This document shows, in pieces, positions 1 to 7,643 of a stretch of 16,004 nt of DNA. Origin of the DNA: Coriobacteriaceae bacterium. GTDB taxonomy: Bacteria; Actinomycetota; Coriobacteriia; Coriobacteriales; Eggerthellaceae. Each line of letters starts with the position of its first letter. The first letter of the stretch is position 1. The position numbers and the translations under genes were made by a program. Where the stretch lies: NCBI GenBank assembly GCA_015062635.1, contig SUUF01000041.1, positions 1-16,004 of the forward strand. Direction: 5' to 3'. The notes beneath the pieces are model-generated. The model did no database searches and was not told the DNA's origin. It worked only from the letters and a program-made list of their open reading frames with translations.

Positions 1-992
1 ACGGCGATGCCGCCCTTGGCGGTGCCGTCGAGCTTCGTGACGATGATGCCGTCGAGGTCGAGCGAGCGGTTGAACTCGCGCGCCTGCTGCAGGCCGTTCT
101 GCCCGGTGGTCGCGTCGATGACGAGCACCACGGTCACCGGCATCTTCGAGCGCTTGCGCACCACCTTCACGACCTTCGCGAGCTCGCGCATCAGGTCGTC
201 CGACGTATGCAGGCGTCCGGCCGTGTCGATGAGAACCTCCTCGGCACCGATGGCCTCGGCACGCTCGATCGTGTCGTAGCACACGCTCGCCGGGTCGCTG
301 CCGCGTTCGCGCTGCACGATCTCGACGCCCGCACGCTCGCCCCACACCTCGAGCTGCTCGATCGCAGCCGCGCGGAAGGTGTCGGCCGAACCCAGGATGA
401 CGCTGCGGCCCGCCTGCACGCCTTCGTATGCGAGCTTGCCGACCGTGGTGGTCTTGCCGGCGCCGTTGATGCCCACGAACAGCACGAGCGACGGGGTGTC
501 GCTGAACGGGTCGCGCTCGGCTGCGGGGAACGCACGCGCAATCTGCCCGGCGAGCAGGTCGTACACCGCATAGGCATCGGGCAGCGCCTGGCGGGCGGCC
601 GTCTCGCGCAGGCCCGCGACGATCTCGACCGAGGCGTTCACGCCCATGTCCGACATGATGAGCACCTCTTCGAGGCCTTCCCAGAAGTCCTCGTCAACCG
701 CCGGTCCGCGCTTCAGCAGCACGTTCATCTTCTCGCGGAAGGTGGCGCGGCTGCCCTGCATGCCGGCCTGGATGCGCGCATCGCGCTTGGCGGCGCGCTT
801 CTCCTCGCGCTCGCGGTCGAGCTGCTCGAGCAGGCGCTTCTTCTCGGCCTCCTGCTCCTCGAGCTTGCGCTTCTTCTCGGCCTCCTGCTCGGCCACCTGC
901 TTTCGGATCCGCGCCTCGAATTCCTCGCGCTCGCGCGCCTTCTCGGCCTGCTTCGCCTCGCGCTTCTCGCGCCTCTCGTCCCAGAATCCCAT
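1..992 (-). CDS. ftsY: Signal recognition particle receptor FtsY (C-terminus cut by window edge)
   Basis: FtsY is the SRP-receptor GTPase that docks Ffh-ribosome complexes at the membrane for co-translational insertion. The visible 330 residues begin MGFWDERREKREAK, a short, highly charged Lys/Glu/Arg-rich N-terminal segment of about 65 residues. The four-helix N domain and the GTPase G domain follow. The P-loop GINGAGKT lies at residues 174-181, followed by a DTFRAAA motif, DTAGR, and TKLDGTAKGG close to the left edge. The ATG at 992 is preceded by GGAGGAG, which lies inside the last codons of smc. The smc stop ends 3 nt upstream, so the two are very probably co-transcribed. The gene continues past position 1, so the last part of the G domain is not seen. 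The family call is secure. Confidence 0.97.
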   Translation of the reverse strand, partial: MGFWDERREKREAKQAEKAREREEFEARIRKQVAEQEAEKKRKLEEQEAEKKRLLEQLDREREEKRAAKRDARIQAGMQGSRATFREKMNVLLKRGPAVDEDFWEGLEEVLIMSDMGVNASVEIVAGLRETAARQALPDAYAVYDLLAGQIARAFPAAERDPFSDTPSLVLFVGINGAGKTTTVGKLAYEGVQAGRSVILGSADTFRAAAIEQLEVWGERAGVEIVQRERGSDPASVCYDTIERAEAIGAEEVLIDTAGRLHTSDDLMRELAKVVKVVRKRSKMPVTVVLVIDATTGQNGLQQAREFNRSLDLDGIIVTKLDGTAKGGIA

Positions 993-995
993 GGG

Positions 996-3900
996 CTACT
1001 CCTCCTGCACGGCTGCCGTGCGGTCGAGCTTCTGGCTGATGACCTTCGTCACGCCGTCTTGCTGCATCGATATACCATATAGCACATCGGCCATCTCCAT
1101 CGTGCGACGTTGATGGGTGATCATGATGAGCTGCGTGCGCCCGCGCATGTCGTCGAGGTAGGCGCACAGGCGGCGCAGGTTCGTGTCGTCGAGCGCGGCC
1201 TCCACCTCGTCGAGGATGTAGAACGGCGTCGGGCGCGTCGCGTACACGGCGAACAGCAGCGCAAGCGCCGTCAGCGACTTCTCGCCGCCGCTCATCAGCG
1301 ACATCTTCGTGATGCGCTTGCCGCGCGGCTGCGCGTTCACCTCGATGCCCGCGTTCTCAGGGTCGTCGCCCTCCACCAGCGAGAGCGAAGCCGAACCGCC
1401 CGGGAACAGCTGGGCGAAGATGCGCTGGAAGTTCGCGTCGACCGCCTTGAACGTCTCGGCGAAATCGTCGCGCATGCGCGCATCGATGGCGCGGGCCACC
1501 TTCGCCAGGGCGCGGCGGGCGGCCTCGATGTCGTCCATCTGGCCTTTCAGGAAATCGAAGCGGGACTTCAACTCCTCGTACTCATGCGCTGCCTCGGGGT
1601 TGATGGGCCCGAGGTTGCCGATGCGCCGGCGCAGCGTGGCGGCGCGCTCCTCGGCGGCCTCGCGCTCCTCGAGCGCGGGACGGGCGAGCGCCGCCTCGAG
1701 TGACGCGCCGCAGTCTTCCCTGATGGTGGCGATGGCCGCTTCCACCTGCACCTCGAGCCGGCCCTTCTCGACGCGCACGTCGGCCAGCCGGGCAGACGCG
1801 TCGTCGGCCTCGGCGCGCAGGGCCAGGGCCTCGCGACGCTTCTCATCGGCGCGCAGGTGAATGGCCGCGCTGCCATCGCGCAGCTCGTCGGCGCGCCGCT
1901 CGATGGCGGCGATGCGCCCGGTTATGCCCTCGCGCAGCAACGAGAGCGCCTGCACCACGGCGTCGACCTCGTCGATGCGCACGCGTCCGGCGGCTTCCCG
2001 CCCGATGCGCTCGACCTGCTTTTCCAGGCGCTTGATGTCGCCGCGAAGCCCCTCGACCATGCGGCGCGCGTAGCTCTCGCGCTCGGCGAGCTTGCCCGCC
2101 TCGAGGCGCATCTCGGTGTGGCGCTCGTTCAACGAACCGTTGCGGCGGCGCAGCGGCTGCAGTTCGTCTCGTTTGGCGGAAAGCGTCGCGCGCGTCTGCG
2201 CGAGATGGGTCGCCGCGGCCTCGAGCTCGGCTTCGATGCGCTCGGAATCGGGACGCATCTTCTCGAGCAGCTCGCGGTTGCGTTCCTGCCGGCGGGCGAG
2301 TTCCTGCCGCTCGCCCTCGACGCGCGCGAGGTCCTTCTGCGCGCGGTCGAGCTGGTCGGCGAGCGAATCGCGAACGCCCTGCGCCTGCGCTCGGGCCGAC
2401 GCCCGCTCGAGGCTTTCCTTTTGCACGGCGCGCAGGCGCTCCTCGGCCTGCGCAAGCGTTTCCTGCGCGGCGTCGAGGGAAGCCTGGGCGCCGGCCGCAG
2501 CCCGGCGGGCCTCCTCGAGCTCGCGATGCCGCTCGAGCACGCCGACCGAACCCGCCGCGCGCCGGGTGAACCGCCGCAGGCCCGTCGACGTGGCCAGGTA
2601 CCCGTCCTTGCTCGCGACACGCCAGGGGCCTTGGGTTCCCTCCAGCGCCGCCGCGCACGCACGCGCCTCGTCGATGGTCTCGCACAGCACGACGTCGCCG
2701 AGCAGCCGCACGATGGCATCACGCACGCCATCGTCGCAGTTCAGAAGGTCGACCAGTCGAGATCCCGGCAACCCTTCCGAAGGAAGCCGCCACACCGGCG
2801 CCGCGCCCGCGCCGCGCGCGAGGAACGTGGCGACGCCCTCTTTGCCCGAAGCCGCCACGAGCGCGGCCGCACCATGGGCCGCGGCGGCGTCGTCCACGAG
2901 CAACGCGTCGACCGATTCGGCGAGCAGCGCCTCGACCGCCGGCGCGGCGTCGGCGGGCACGCCCATCTCGTCCATCAGCAGGGCGGCGGCTCCGAGCTCT
3001 GCCTTGCGCCCGAGCGCCCAGTCGAGCGCCTTGTTGGCCGCATGCGCGGTGCGCTCGGCCTCCTCGAGGCCGGCGGCCTGCGCCGAAAGCCGCGCCGCCT
3101 CGACGCGCAACCGCTCGAGCTCCGAGCGTTGGGCATCGACGGAATCGAACGCCTCCGCCGCCTGCTTGCGATACGAATCTTCCGCTTGCTTCGCCTGGTC
3201 GAGTTCTTGCTGCGCCTGCGCGAAGCGCTCCGCCGCCTCGGCTTGGCGTGCCTGCGCCTCGTCGGCGCGACGGTCGGCATCCTCCACCTGCGCGGCAAGC
3301 AGCTTCTCGTCGGCCACGCCCGACGACAGCGCGTCGGCCGCCTTCGCCTTGGCCGCCCGCAGGCGGTCGCCATCGCGCACCAGGCGCGATTCATCCTGCT
3401 CGAGCTTGCCTATCTCGCGCCGCAAGTCGCCGAAGGCCCGCGACACCTCGTCGCGCTCGCGCGCCACCGCGGCAAGCGATTCCTCAGCCGCCGCCTTCTG
3501 GCGCTGCACGTCGAGGAACGCAGCCTCTGACTCCGCAAGCTGCCCGCGCAGCGCCTCGAGGCGCTGCTCGTCAGCCTCGAGCTGCGCGCGCTTCTCGCCC
3601 AGAACGCGCAACGACGAGCGCTTCTTCTCGCGGATGAGCAGCACGGTCGAGTCGATCTGCTCGGACGCATGGCTCACGCGGCGCAGGTCGGACGCGGCCT
3701 CCCCCGCCCCCTCGGTGTGGCGGCGCAGGTCGGCCTGCAGCTCCTGCACGGCGGCATCGGCCTTCTGCGCGAGAACGCCCTTCTCCTCGGCCATGGCCGA
3801 AAGCTCGCGTTCCCTCGCGCCGGCGGCATCCCACTTCGCCTGCAGCACGCGCAAATCGTCGACGGCCAGGTCAAGCGATACCTCGGCGAGCTCCGCCGCC

Positions 3901-4553
3901 AGCCCCTTGTAGGTAAGGGCGCGTTTCGCCTTGCGCTCGAGCGGCTTCAGCTGCCGCTCGACCTCGCGGTTTATGTCGCGGATGCGCAGCAGGTGCTGGT
4001 CCATGCGCTCGAGCTTGCGCTCGCTGCGGGCCTTGCGCTGCTTGTGCTTCAGCACGCCGGCCGCTTCCTCGACCAATGCGCGGCGGTCTTCCGGGCGCGA
4101 CTGCAGCACGCTGTCGAGATGCCCCTGGCTGATGATCGAATGGGTGCCCGTGCCCAAGCCCGAATCGTGCAGGATGTCGAGCACGTCCATGCGCCGGCAC
4201 AGCGTGCCGTTAATAAGATACTCGCTGTCGCCCGTGCGGTAGATGCGGCGCGTGATGGACACCTCGTCGTAGTCGACCGGCAGCGTTCCATCGGAATTGT
4301 CGAGCACGAGGTTCACCTCGGCCATGCCCACTTGCTTGCGCGTGGAACTGCCGGCGAAGATGACGTCCTCCATGGCCTGACCGCGCAGGTTGCGCGCGTT
4401 GCGCTCGCCCAGCACCCACAGCACGGCATCGAGCACGTTGGATTTTCCCGAACCATTCGGCCCGATTATCGCCGTGATGCCCGGCTCCAAGCTCATCGCC
4501 ACGCGGTCGGCGAACGACTTGAAACCCTTGCAGGTGAGGGTTTTCAGGTACAT
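996..4553 (-). CDS. smc: Chromosome segregation ATPase SMC
   Basis: SMC is the ATPase core of condensin, forming a dimer that loops and organises the nucleoid, usually with ScpA and ScpB. The protein has 1185 residues, the normal size. The N-terminal head has Walker A GPNGSGKS at residues 31-38 and a Q-loop Gln near 143. A long Ala/Glu/Arg-rich coiled coil covers about 170-510. The hinge is about 522-672, and a returning coiled coil runs to about 1010. The C-terminal head carries the signature SGGEK at 1088-1092, Walker B ILDEVEAALDD from 1113 and the H-loop His near 1147. The hinge end (FTRRAAGSVGVLERH) looks less Gly-rich than in many SMCs. The gene starts 4 nt after the rnc stop and ends 3 nt before ftsY, so it sits inside the plsX-rnc-smc-ftsY run. 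scpA and scpB are not in the window. Confidence 0.98.
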   Translation of the reverse strand: MYLKTLTCKGFKSFADRVAMSLEPGITAIIGPNGSGKSNVLDAVLWVLGERNARNLRGQAMEDVIFAGSSTRKQVGMAEVNLVLDNSDGTLPVDYDEVSITRRIYRTGDSEYLINGTLCRRMDVLDILHDSGLGTGTHSIISQGHLDSVLQSRPEDRRALVEEAAGVLKHKQRKARSERKLERMDQHLLRIRDINREVERQLKPLERKAKRALTYKGLAAELAEVSLDLAVDDLRVLQAKWDAAGARERELSAMAEEKGVLAQKADAAVQELQADLRRHTEGAGEAASDLRRVSHASEQIDSTVLLIREKKRSSLRVLGEKRAQLEADEQRLEALRGQLAESEAAFLDVQRQKAAAEESLAAVARERDEVSRAFGDLRREIGKLEQDESRLVRDGDRLRAAKAKAADALSSGVADEKLLAAQVEDADRRADEAQARQAEAAERFAQAQQELDQAKQAEDSYRKQAAEAFDSVDAQRSELERLRVEAARLSAQAAGLEEAERTAHAANKALDWALGRKAELGAAALLMDEMGVPADAAPAVEALLAESVDALLVDDAAAAHGAAALVAASGKEGVATFLARGAGAAPVWRLPSEGLPGSRLVDLLNCDDGVRDAIVRLLGDVVLCETIDEARACAAALEGTQGPWRVASKDGYLATSTGLRRFTRRAAGSVGVLERHRELEEARRAAAGAQASLDAAQETLAQAEERLRAVQKESLERASARAQAQGVRDSLADQLDRAQKDLARVEGERQELARRQERNRELLEKMRPDSERIEAELEAAATHLAQTRATLSAKRDELQPLRRRNGSLNERHTEMRLEAGKLAERESYARRMVEGLRGDIKRLEKQVERIGREAAGRVRIDEVDAVVQALSLLREGITGRIAAIERRADELRDGSAAIHLRADEKRREALALRAEADDASARLADVRVEKGRLEVQVEAAIATIREDCGASLEAALARPALEEREAAEERAATLRRRIGNLGPINPEAAHEYEELKSRFDFLKGQMDDIEAARRALAKVARAIDARMRDDFAETFKAVDANFQRIFAQLFPGGSASLSLVEGDDPENAGIEVNAQPRGKRITKMSLMSGGEKSLTALALLFAVYATRPTPFYILDEVEAALDDTNLRRLCAYLDDMRGRTQLIMITHQRRTMEMADVLYGISMQQDGVTKVISQKLDRTAAVQEE

Positions 4554-4557
4554 GCGG

Positions 4558-5415
4558 CTAGCCCACCTGGCTCTCGGGAACCGCGGCGGCTACCGGCTCG
4601 GCGATGGGAATCTCGGGGACGTCGGCCGGCTTCGCGCGGCGGGCGTCCTTGCGGGCGCGCTTGCGGTCCTTCTCGGCCTTCTTCGCCGCCTTGGCCTCGG
4701 CCTTCGCTTCGGCCTTCCGCTGCTGCTCGAGCTGCTTCAAGGCTTGCGCGGCCGCCCGGCTCTCGCTTTCCTTCTTGGTGCGGCCCACGCCGCGCGCCAG
4801 GCTCTGCATGCCGGCGAACACGGCCGACACGAACGTGCGGTCGTGCGGCGGACCCTGCGTCTCGACGAGCTTGTACGTGGGCGTGATGCCCTCGGTCTGC
4901 AGCTGCTCCTGCAGCATCGATTTCGGATTCTCGGGCTTCGCGGCGATCTCGCGCGTCATGCGCGGCAGCAACGTGCGGCTGATGAACTCGCGCGCTACGT
5001 TGAACCCGCCGTCGAGGTAGAGCGCGGCCACCACGGCCTCGTAGACGTTCTCGAGGGCGGAATGCATGCCGCGTTTCCCGGTGCCCACCTCGGAATCGCC
5101 GAAGATGATGATGTCGGTGAACCCCAGCTCATGTGCTACATCGGAAAGCGTCGAGCCGGCCACGAGCGCCACCTTGATGCGCGTGAGGCCGCCCTCGTCG
5201 AGGTCCTTGAACTTCTCGAATGCGGCCATGGCCACGATGACGCCGAGCACGCTGTCGCCGAGAAACTCCAGGCGCTCGTAGGAATACTGCACCGGCTTGC
5301 CCTCGGCGGCCGACGGATGCGTGATGGCCGAGAGGATGAGCTGCTGATTCTTGAAGGTGTAGCCGATTATCTGCTGGGCGCGGTCGATGCGCTCGAGCTC
5401 TTCCACGCTGAACAT
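4558..5415 (-). CDS. rnc: Ribonuclease III
   Basis: RNase III is the dsRNA endonuclease that matures rRNA and trims structured mRNAs. The protein has 285 residues. The nuclease domain has the signature ERLEFLGDSVLG at 47-58, with Glu47, Glu50 and Asp54 aligning to E. coli E38, E41 and D45. Glu74 aligns to E65 and Glu126 to E117. The residue aligned to the catalytic D114 is Asn123 (SALENVYEAV), checked at codon level. The dsRNA-binding domain covers about 160-229. An added tail of about 56 residues (230-285) is rich in Lys, Ala, Glu and Arg, then turns Pro/Ala-rich; it is absent from the E. coli enzyme and is probably disordered. The gap to the plsX stop is 4 nt. The family call is firm; the effect of Asn123 is unknown. 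Confidence 0.96.
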   Translation of the reverse strand: MFSVEELERIDRAQQIIGYTFKNQQLILSAITHPSAAEGKPVQYSYERLEFLGDSVLGVIVAMAAFEKFKDLDEGGLTRIKVALVAGSTLSDVAHELGFTDIIIFGDSEVGTGKRGMHSALENVYEAVVAALYLDGGFNVAREFISRTLLPRMTREIAAKPENPKSMLQEQLQTEGITPTYKLVETQGPPHDRTFVSAVFAGMQSLARGVGRTKKESESRAAAQALKQLEQQRKAEAKAEAKAAKKAEKDRKRARKDARRAKPADVPEIPIAEPVAAAVPESQVG

Positions 5416-5419
5416 GGGG

Positions 5420-6436
5420 CTACGCCTCCCCCTTGCTCGTAGCAGCCTGCTCGGCGAGCGCCGACGAGATCTTGCCCGTGAGGTCGGCCTCGACCGAACG
5501 CACGGCCAATCCGAGCGAGTTCTTCACCGCGAGCGGGCTCGATGAACCGTGCCCGATGAACACCGGCCCGCGCAGGCCCAGGATGGGCGCTGCGCCGAAG
5601 GTGTCGGGGTCGACGGAATCCTTCAGCTCCTTGAAGCCGGGCTTCAGCACCGCCGCGGCCATCTTCGTCTTCGTCGAGGCCATGAACAGGCGCTTGATTT
5701 CGCCGAACAGCATCGAGCCCACGCCTTCGATCGTCTTCAGCGCCACGTTTCCGGTGAAGCCGTCGGTCACGACCACGTCGCAGGTTCCGGCCAGGATGTC
5801 GCGGCCCTCGCAGTTGCCCGCGAAGTTCGGCACCTCGGCCTTCAGCAGCGCATGGGCCTCCTGGGCGAAGGTGGAGCCCTTCGTCTCCTCCTCGCCGATG
5901 TTCAGCAGGCGCACCTGCGGGTTCGCAACGTTCATCAGCAGCTCGGCGTACATGCTTGCCATCTGGGCGAACTGCACCAGGTATTCGGGCTTGCAGTCGG
6001 CGTTCGCGCCCACGTCGCACATCACGACGGTCTTCGAGGGGCACGGCACGTTCGTGCACAGGGCCGGTCGCGACACGCCTTTCAGGCGACGGATGACCAT
6101 CGTGCCCGCCGTGAAGCACGCGCCCGTGGAACCGGCGCTGTAGAAGGCGTCGGCCTCGCCGTCCTTCACGAGCCTGCAGCCCACGACGATCGAGGAATCG
6201 GGCTTCGCCTTGAAGGCCTGGGCGGGATGCTCGTCCATCTCGATGACCTGGGTGCAGGCAACCGCCTCGCAGCGTTCGTGCTCAGCCGCGAACGGCTCGA
6301 CCACGTCGGCCAGACCGCACAGCTTCACCTCGAGGTTCGGGTAGGCGGCAAGGGCATCGACGACGCCCGCCAGGATGGCGTCGGGGGCGTTATCGCCACC
6401 CATGGCGTCAACTGCGACAACTACGTTCTTCTGCAT
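5420..6436 (-). CDS. plsX: Phosphate acyltransferase PlsX
   Basis: PlsX converts acyl-ACP and phosphate to acyl-phosphate, which PlsY uses to start phosphatidic acid synthesis. It acts at the cytoplasmic face of the membrane. The N-terminal signature DAMGGDNAP is at residues 10-18. Later family motifs include NIGEEETKGS, VVTDGFTGNVALKTIEG and GPVFIGHGSS. I chose the ATG at 6436 (338 residues, MQKNVVVAVDAMGG) because AAGGAG lies 7 nt upstream. The open frame extends to a GTG at 6463 and includes an ATG at 6442, but the Shine-Dalgarno overlaps or abuts those starts. The gene follows the rpmF terminator, has its own probable promoter and a structured leader, and leads into rnc, smc and ftsY. No acpP lies next to it, unlike in many bacteria. 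Confidence 0.96.
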   Translation of the reverse strand: MQKNVVVAVDAMGGDNAPDAILAGVVDALAAYPNLEVKLCGLADVVEPFAAEHERCEAVACTQVIEMDEHPAQAFKAKPDSSIVVGCRLVKDGEADAFYSAGSTGACFTAGTMVIRRLKGVSRPALCTNVPCPSKTVVMCDVGANADCKPEYLVQFAQMASMYAELLMNVANPQVRLLNIGEEETKGSTFAQEAHALLKAEVPNFAGNCEGRDILAGTCDVVVTDGFTGNVALKTIEGVGSMLFGEIKRLFMASTKTKMAAAVLKPGFKELKDSVDPDTFGAAPILGLRGPVFIGHGSSSPLAVKNSLGLAVRSVEADLTGKISSALAEQAATSKGEA

Positions 6437-6442
6437 CGACAT

Positions 6443-6516
6443 ACTCCTTGTCTCGCTATTCACGCGAGACGCTAACCTGGTAGCTGTCCCATGCGAACAG
6501 CCATCAGGTTAGCGTC
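6443..6516 (-). promoter_or_regulatory. Structured plsX leader with two overlapping hairpins
   Basis: Hairpin 1 has perfect 12-nt arms at 6516-6505 and 6479-6468 (CAGGTTAGCGTC and GACGCTAACCTG on the plus strand). An inner 5-bp stem (6501-6497 with 6487-6483) extends it. Hairpin 2 has perfect 7-nt arms, GTCTCGC and GCGAGAC, at 6470-6464 and 6456-6450, with a 7-nt loop. It ends 1 nt before the plsX Shine-Dalgarno. The two share the three bases 6468-6470, so their full forms exclude each other. Neither is followed by a U-tract. The structure is seen directly; a role in attenuation, translation control or protein binding is inference. Confidence 0.6.
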
Positions 6517-6565
6517 CCTCAAAGCCGATCCCGCAGCGGGCGGCTTCCACGCATACGCGCATTGA

Positions 6566-6574
6566 ATTATAGCA
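6566..6574 (-). promoter_or_regulatory. Probable extended -10 promoter for plsX-rnc-smc-ftsY
   Basis: On the minus strand TGCTATAAT gives a perfect -10 hexamer (6571-6566) with the TGn extension. No good -35 stands 17 nt upstream, as is common for extended -10 promoters. It lies between the rpmF terminator and plsX and would give a leader of about 120 nt containing both hairpins. Confidence 0.6.
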
Positions 6575-6611
6575 ATCACGGTGCAAACGCGCGATTCTCG
6601 CCCGTTTGCAC

Positions 6612-6641
6612 ACAAAAGAACCCCCTAGATATAGGGGGTTC
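6612..6641 (-). terminator. Intrinsic terminator after rpmF
   Basis: There is a perfect 10-bp stem, GAACCCCCTA pairing with TAGGGGGTTC (6618-6641), with a 4-nt loop. On the minus strand it is followed by TTTT and a few more bases. It lies 24 nt after the rpmF stop and separates rpmF from plsX. Confidence 0.9.
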
Positions 6642-6664
6642 CCAACAATCTGCAAAGAATGTCG

Positions 6665-6844
6665 TTATGCGGTCTCGATGACCTCACGGTTGCGGTAATA
6701 GCCGCAGTTGCCGCACACGCGGTGCGGAAGCTTCACCTCGCCGCACTGGGGGCAGGTGGAACGAGCGGGCGCGGTCAGCTTCATGTTCGCGCTATGACGG
6801 GAATGATGACGGGCGCGGCCGGTTTTCCTCTTGGGTACTGCCAT
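6665..6844 (-). CDS. rpmF: 50S ribosomal protein L32
   Basis: This is a 59-residue large-subunit protein, full length for L32, beginning MAVPKRKTGRARHHSRHSA. It keeps the four-cysteine zinc ribbon (Cys31, Cys34, Cys44, Cys47; CPQC and CGNC), so it is the zinc-binding form. AAGGAG lies 7 nt before the ATG. It has its own promoter (6902-6930) and terminator. L32 usually sits beside DUF177, as here, but the gap of about 240 bp with a separate promoter suggests that it can be expressed apart from DUF177. Confidence 0.97.
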   Translation of the reverse strand: MAVPKRKTGRARHHSRHSANMKLTAPARSTCPQCGEVKLPHRVCGNCGYYRNREVIETA

Positions 6845-6871
6845 GATCTATCTCCTTCACGACGAGTAGTC

Positions 6872-6885
6872 ACTCGTATTTCTTA
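6872..6885 (-). promoter_or_regulatory. Small hairpin in rpmF leader
   Basis: CGAGT and ACTCG form a 5-bp stem with a 4-nt loop, between the promoter and the rpmF Shine-Dalgarno. It is short, and no regulator is recognisable. It may simply stabilise the transcript. Confidence 0.3.
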
Positions 6886-6901
6886 TCAGACACAAACCAA
6901 G

Positions 6902-6930
6902 AGTATAGCCATGCCCGCCCCTGCATGCAA
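6902..6930 (-). promoter_or_regulatory. Sigma-70-type promoter for rpmF
   Basis: On the minus strand TTGCAT (6930-6925) and TATACT (6907-6902) are separated by exactly 17 bp. The start site would be near 6895, about 50 nt before the rpmF ATG. This is the best -35/-10 pair I found in the window. Confidence 0.75.
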
Positions 6931-7085
6931 GAACTATTTTCCCCAGTCACGACCCGTACACAATCGCCGCACAGCACGCGATACCACACGATGCAACGTT
7001 ACCTCGTAGCCTTCGTAACATGCATCGCGCGCGATGAGTCGAGGGAACATCCTTCAGCTCATTTGCAACCGACCTCGGCGGTCAA

Positions 7086-7643
7086 CTAGTTGTCGAACCG
7101 GTAATCCTTCAACGCCGCGAAGGGGTTCTTCGCAAGCTCGAAATCGGGATCTGGCTCGCGGCTGCAATCGCAGGGACCCTCGTTCAGGTTCTTGCCGCAT
7201 TCGGGGCACAGGCCCAGGCAGTCCTCGTCATGCAGCGGCACCAGCGGCGCGTCGAGCACGAGCGCGGCCTCGAGGAAGGTGCGCACATCGACGCCCCGGT
7301 GCTCGTCGAGCACCACGAATTCATCCTCGTCCATATCTTCGGGAAGGTCGTCGCCCGGGTCGGTCAGGAAGATGAAGCCCTCGACCTCGCCCTCGAAATC
7401 AAGCTCGAACGGCTCGAGGCAGCGGGCGCAATCGGTTTGCGCGACGCCCGAGATGCCGCCCGTCACCATCAGCGAGCCCTCCCCCGTGTTCACCACCAGC
7501 ACATTCCACGGAAGCGGCTCGGCGAAGCGGAAGACGTCGGGGCCGACTGCGAGCTCGGGCAGGTCGAGCGCACCCGAAAAGGTCGAGCTCCCCGAAACCT
7601 CGAAGAGCTCTTCCGTCAGCGTGATATACGTGGACGCGCCCAC
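7086..7643 (-). CDS. DUF177 (YceD-like) protein
   Basis: This is a 185-residue DUF177/YceD family protein. The family lies next to rpmF across bacteria and has been linked to 23S rRNA accumulation; the exact biochemistry is unsettled. The family motif CARCLEPF is at 72-79. A second Cys cluster, CPECGKNLNEGPCDC (146-160), suggests a metal site. The protein is strongly acidic. The start is a GTG at 7643 that overlaps the stop of the upstream coiled-coil gene (TAGTG), and no other in-frame start stands near, so translational coupling is likely. The Shine-Dalgarno is poor, which fits coupling. A 10-bp palindrome, CAACTAGTTG, spans the stop codon. Confidence 0.9.
   Translation of the reverse strand: MGASTYITLTEELFEVSGSSTFSGALDLPELAVGPDVFRFAEPLPWNVLVVNTGEGSLMVTGGISGVAQTDCARCLEPFELDFEGEVEGFIFLTDPGDDLPEDMDEDEFVVLDEHRGVDVRTFLEAALVLDAPLVPLHDEDCLGLCPECGKNLNEGPCDCSREPDPDFELAKNPFAALKDYRFDN

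Noticed and set aside
6437..6463. Upstream GTG (6463) and ATG (6442) as plsX starts
   Set aside because: The Shine-Dalgarno AAGGAG falls within or directly against these starts, while the ATG at 6436 has ideal spacing and begins where PlsX proteins usually do.
7023..7036. 14-bp palindrome CATCGCGCGCGATG between DUF177 and rpmF
   Set aside because: It is a single copy built on an alternating GC core, which is likely by chance in this composition, and it has no promoter element placed around it.
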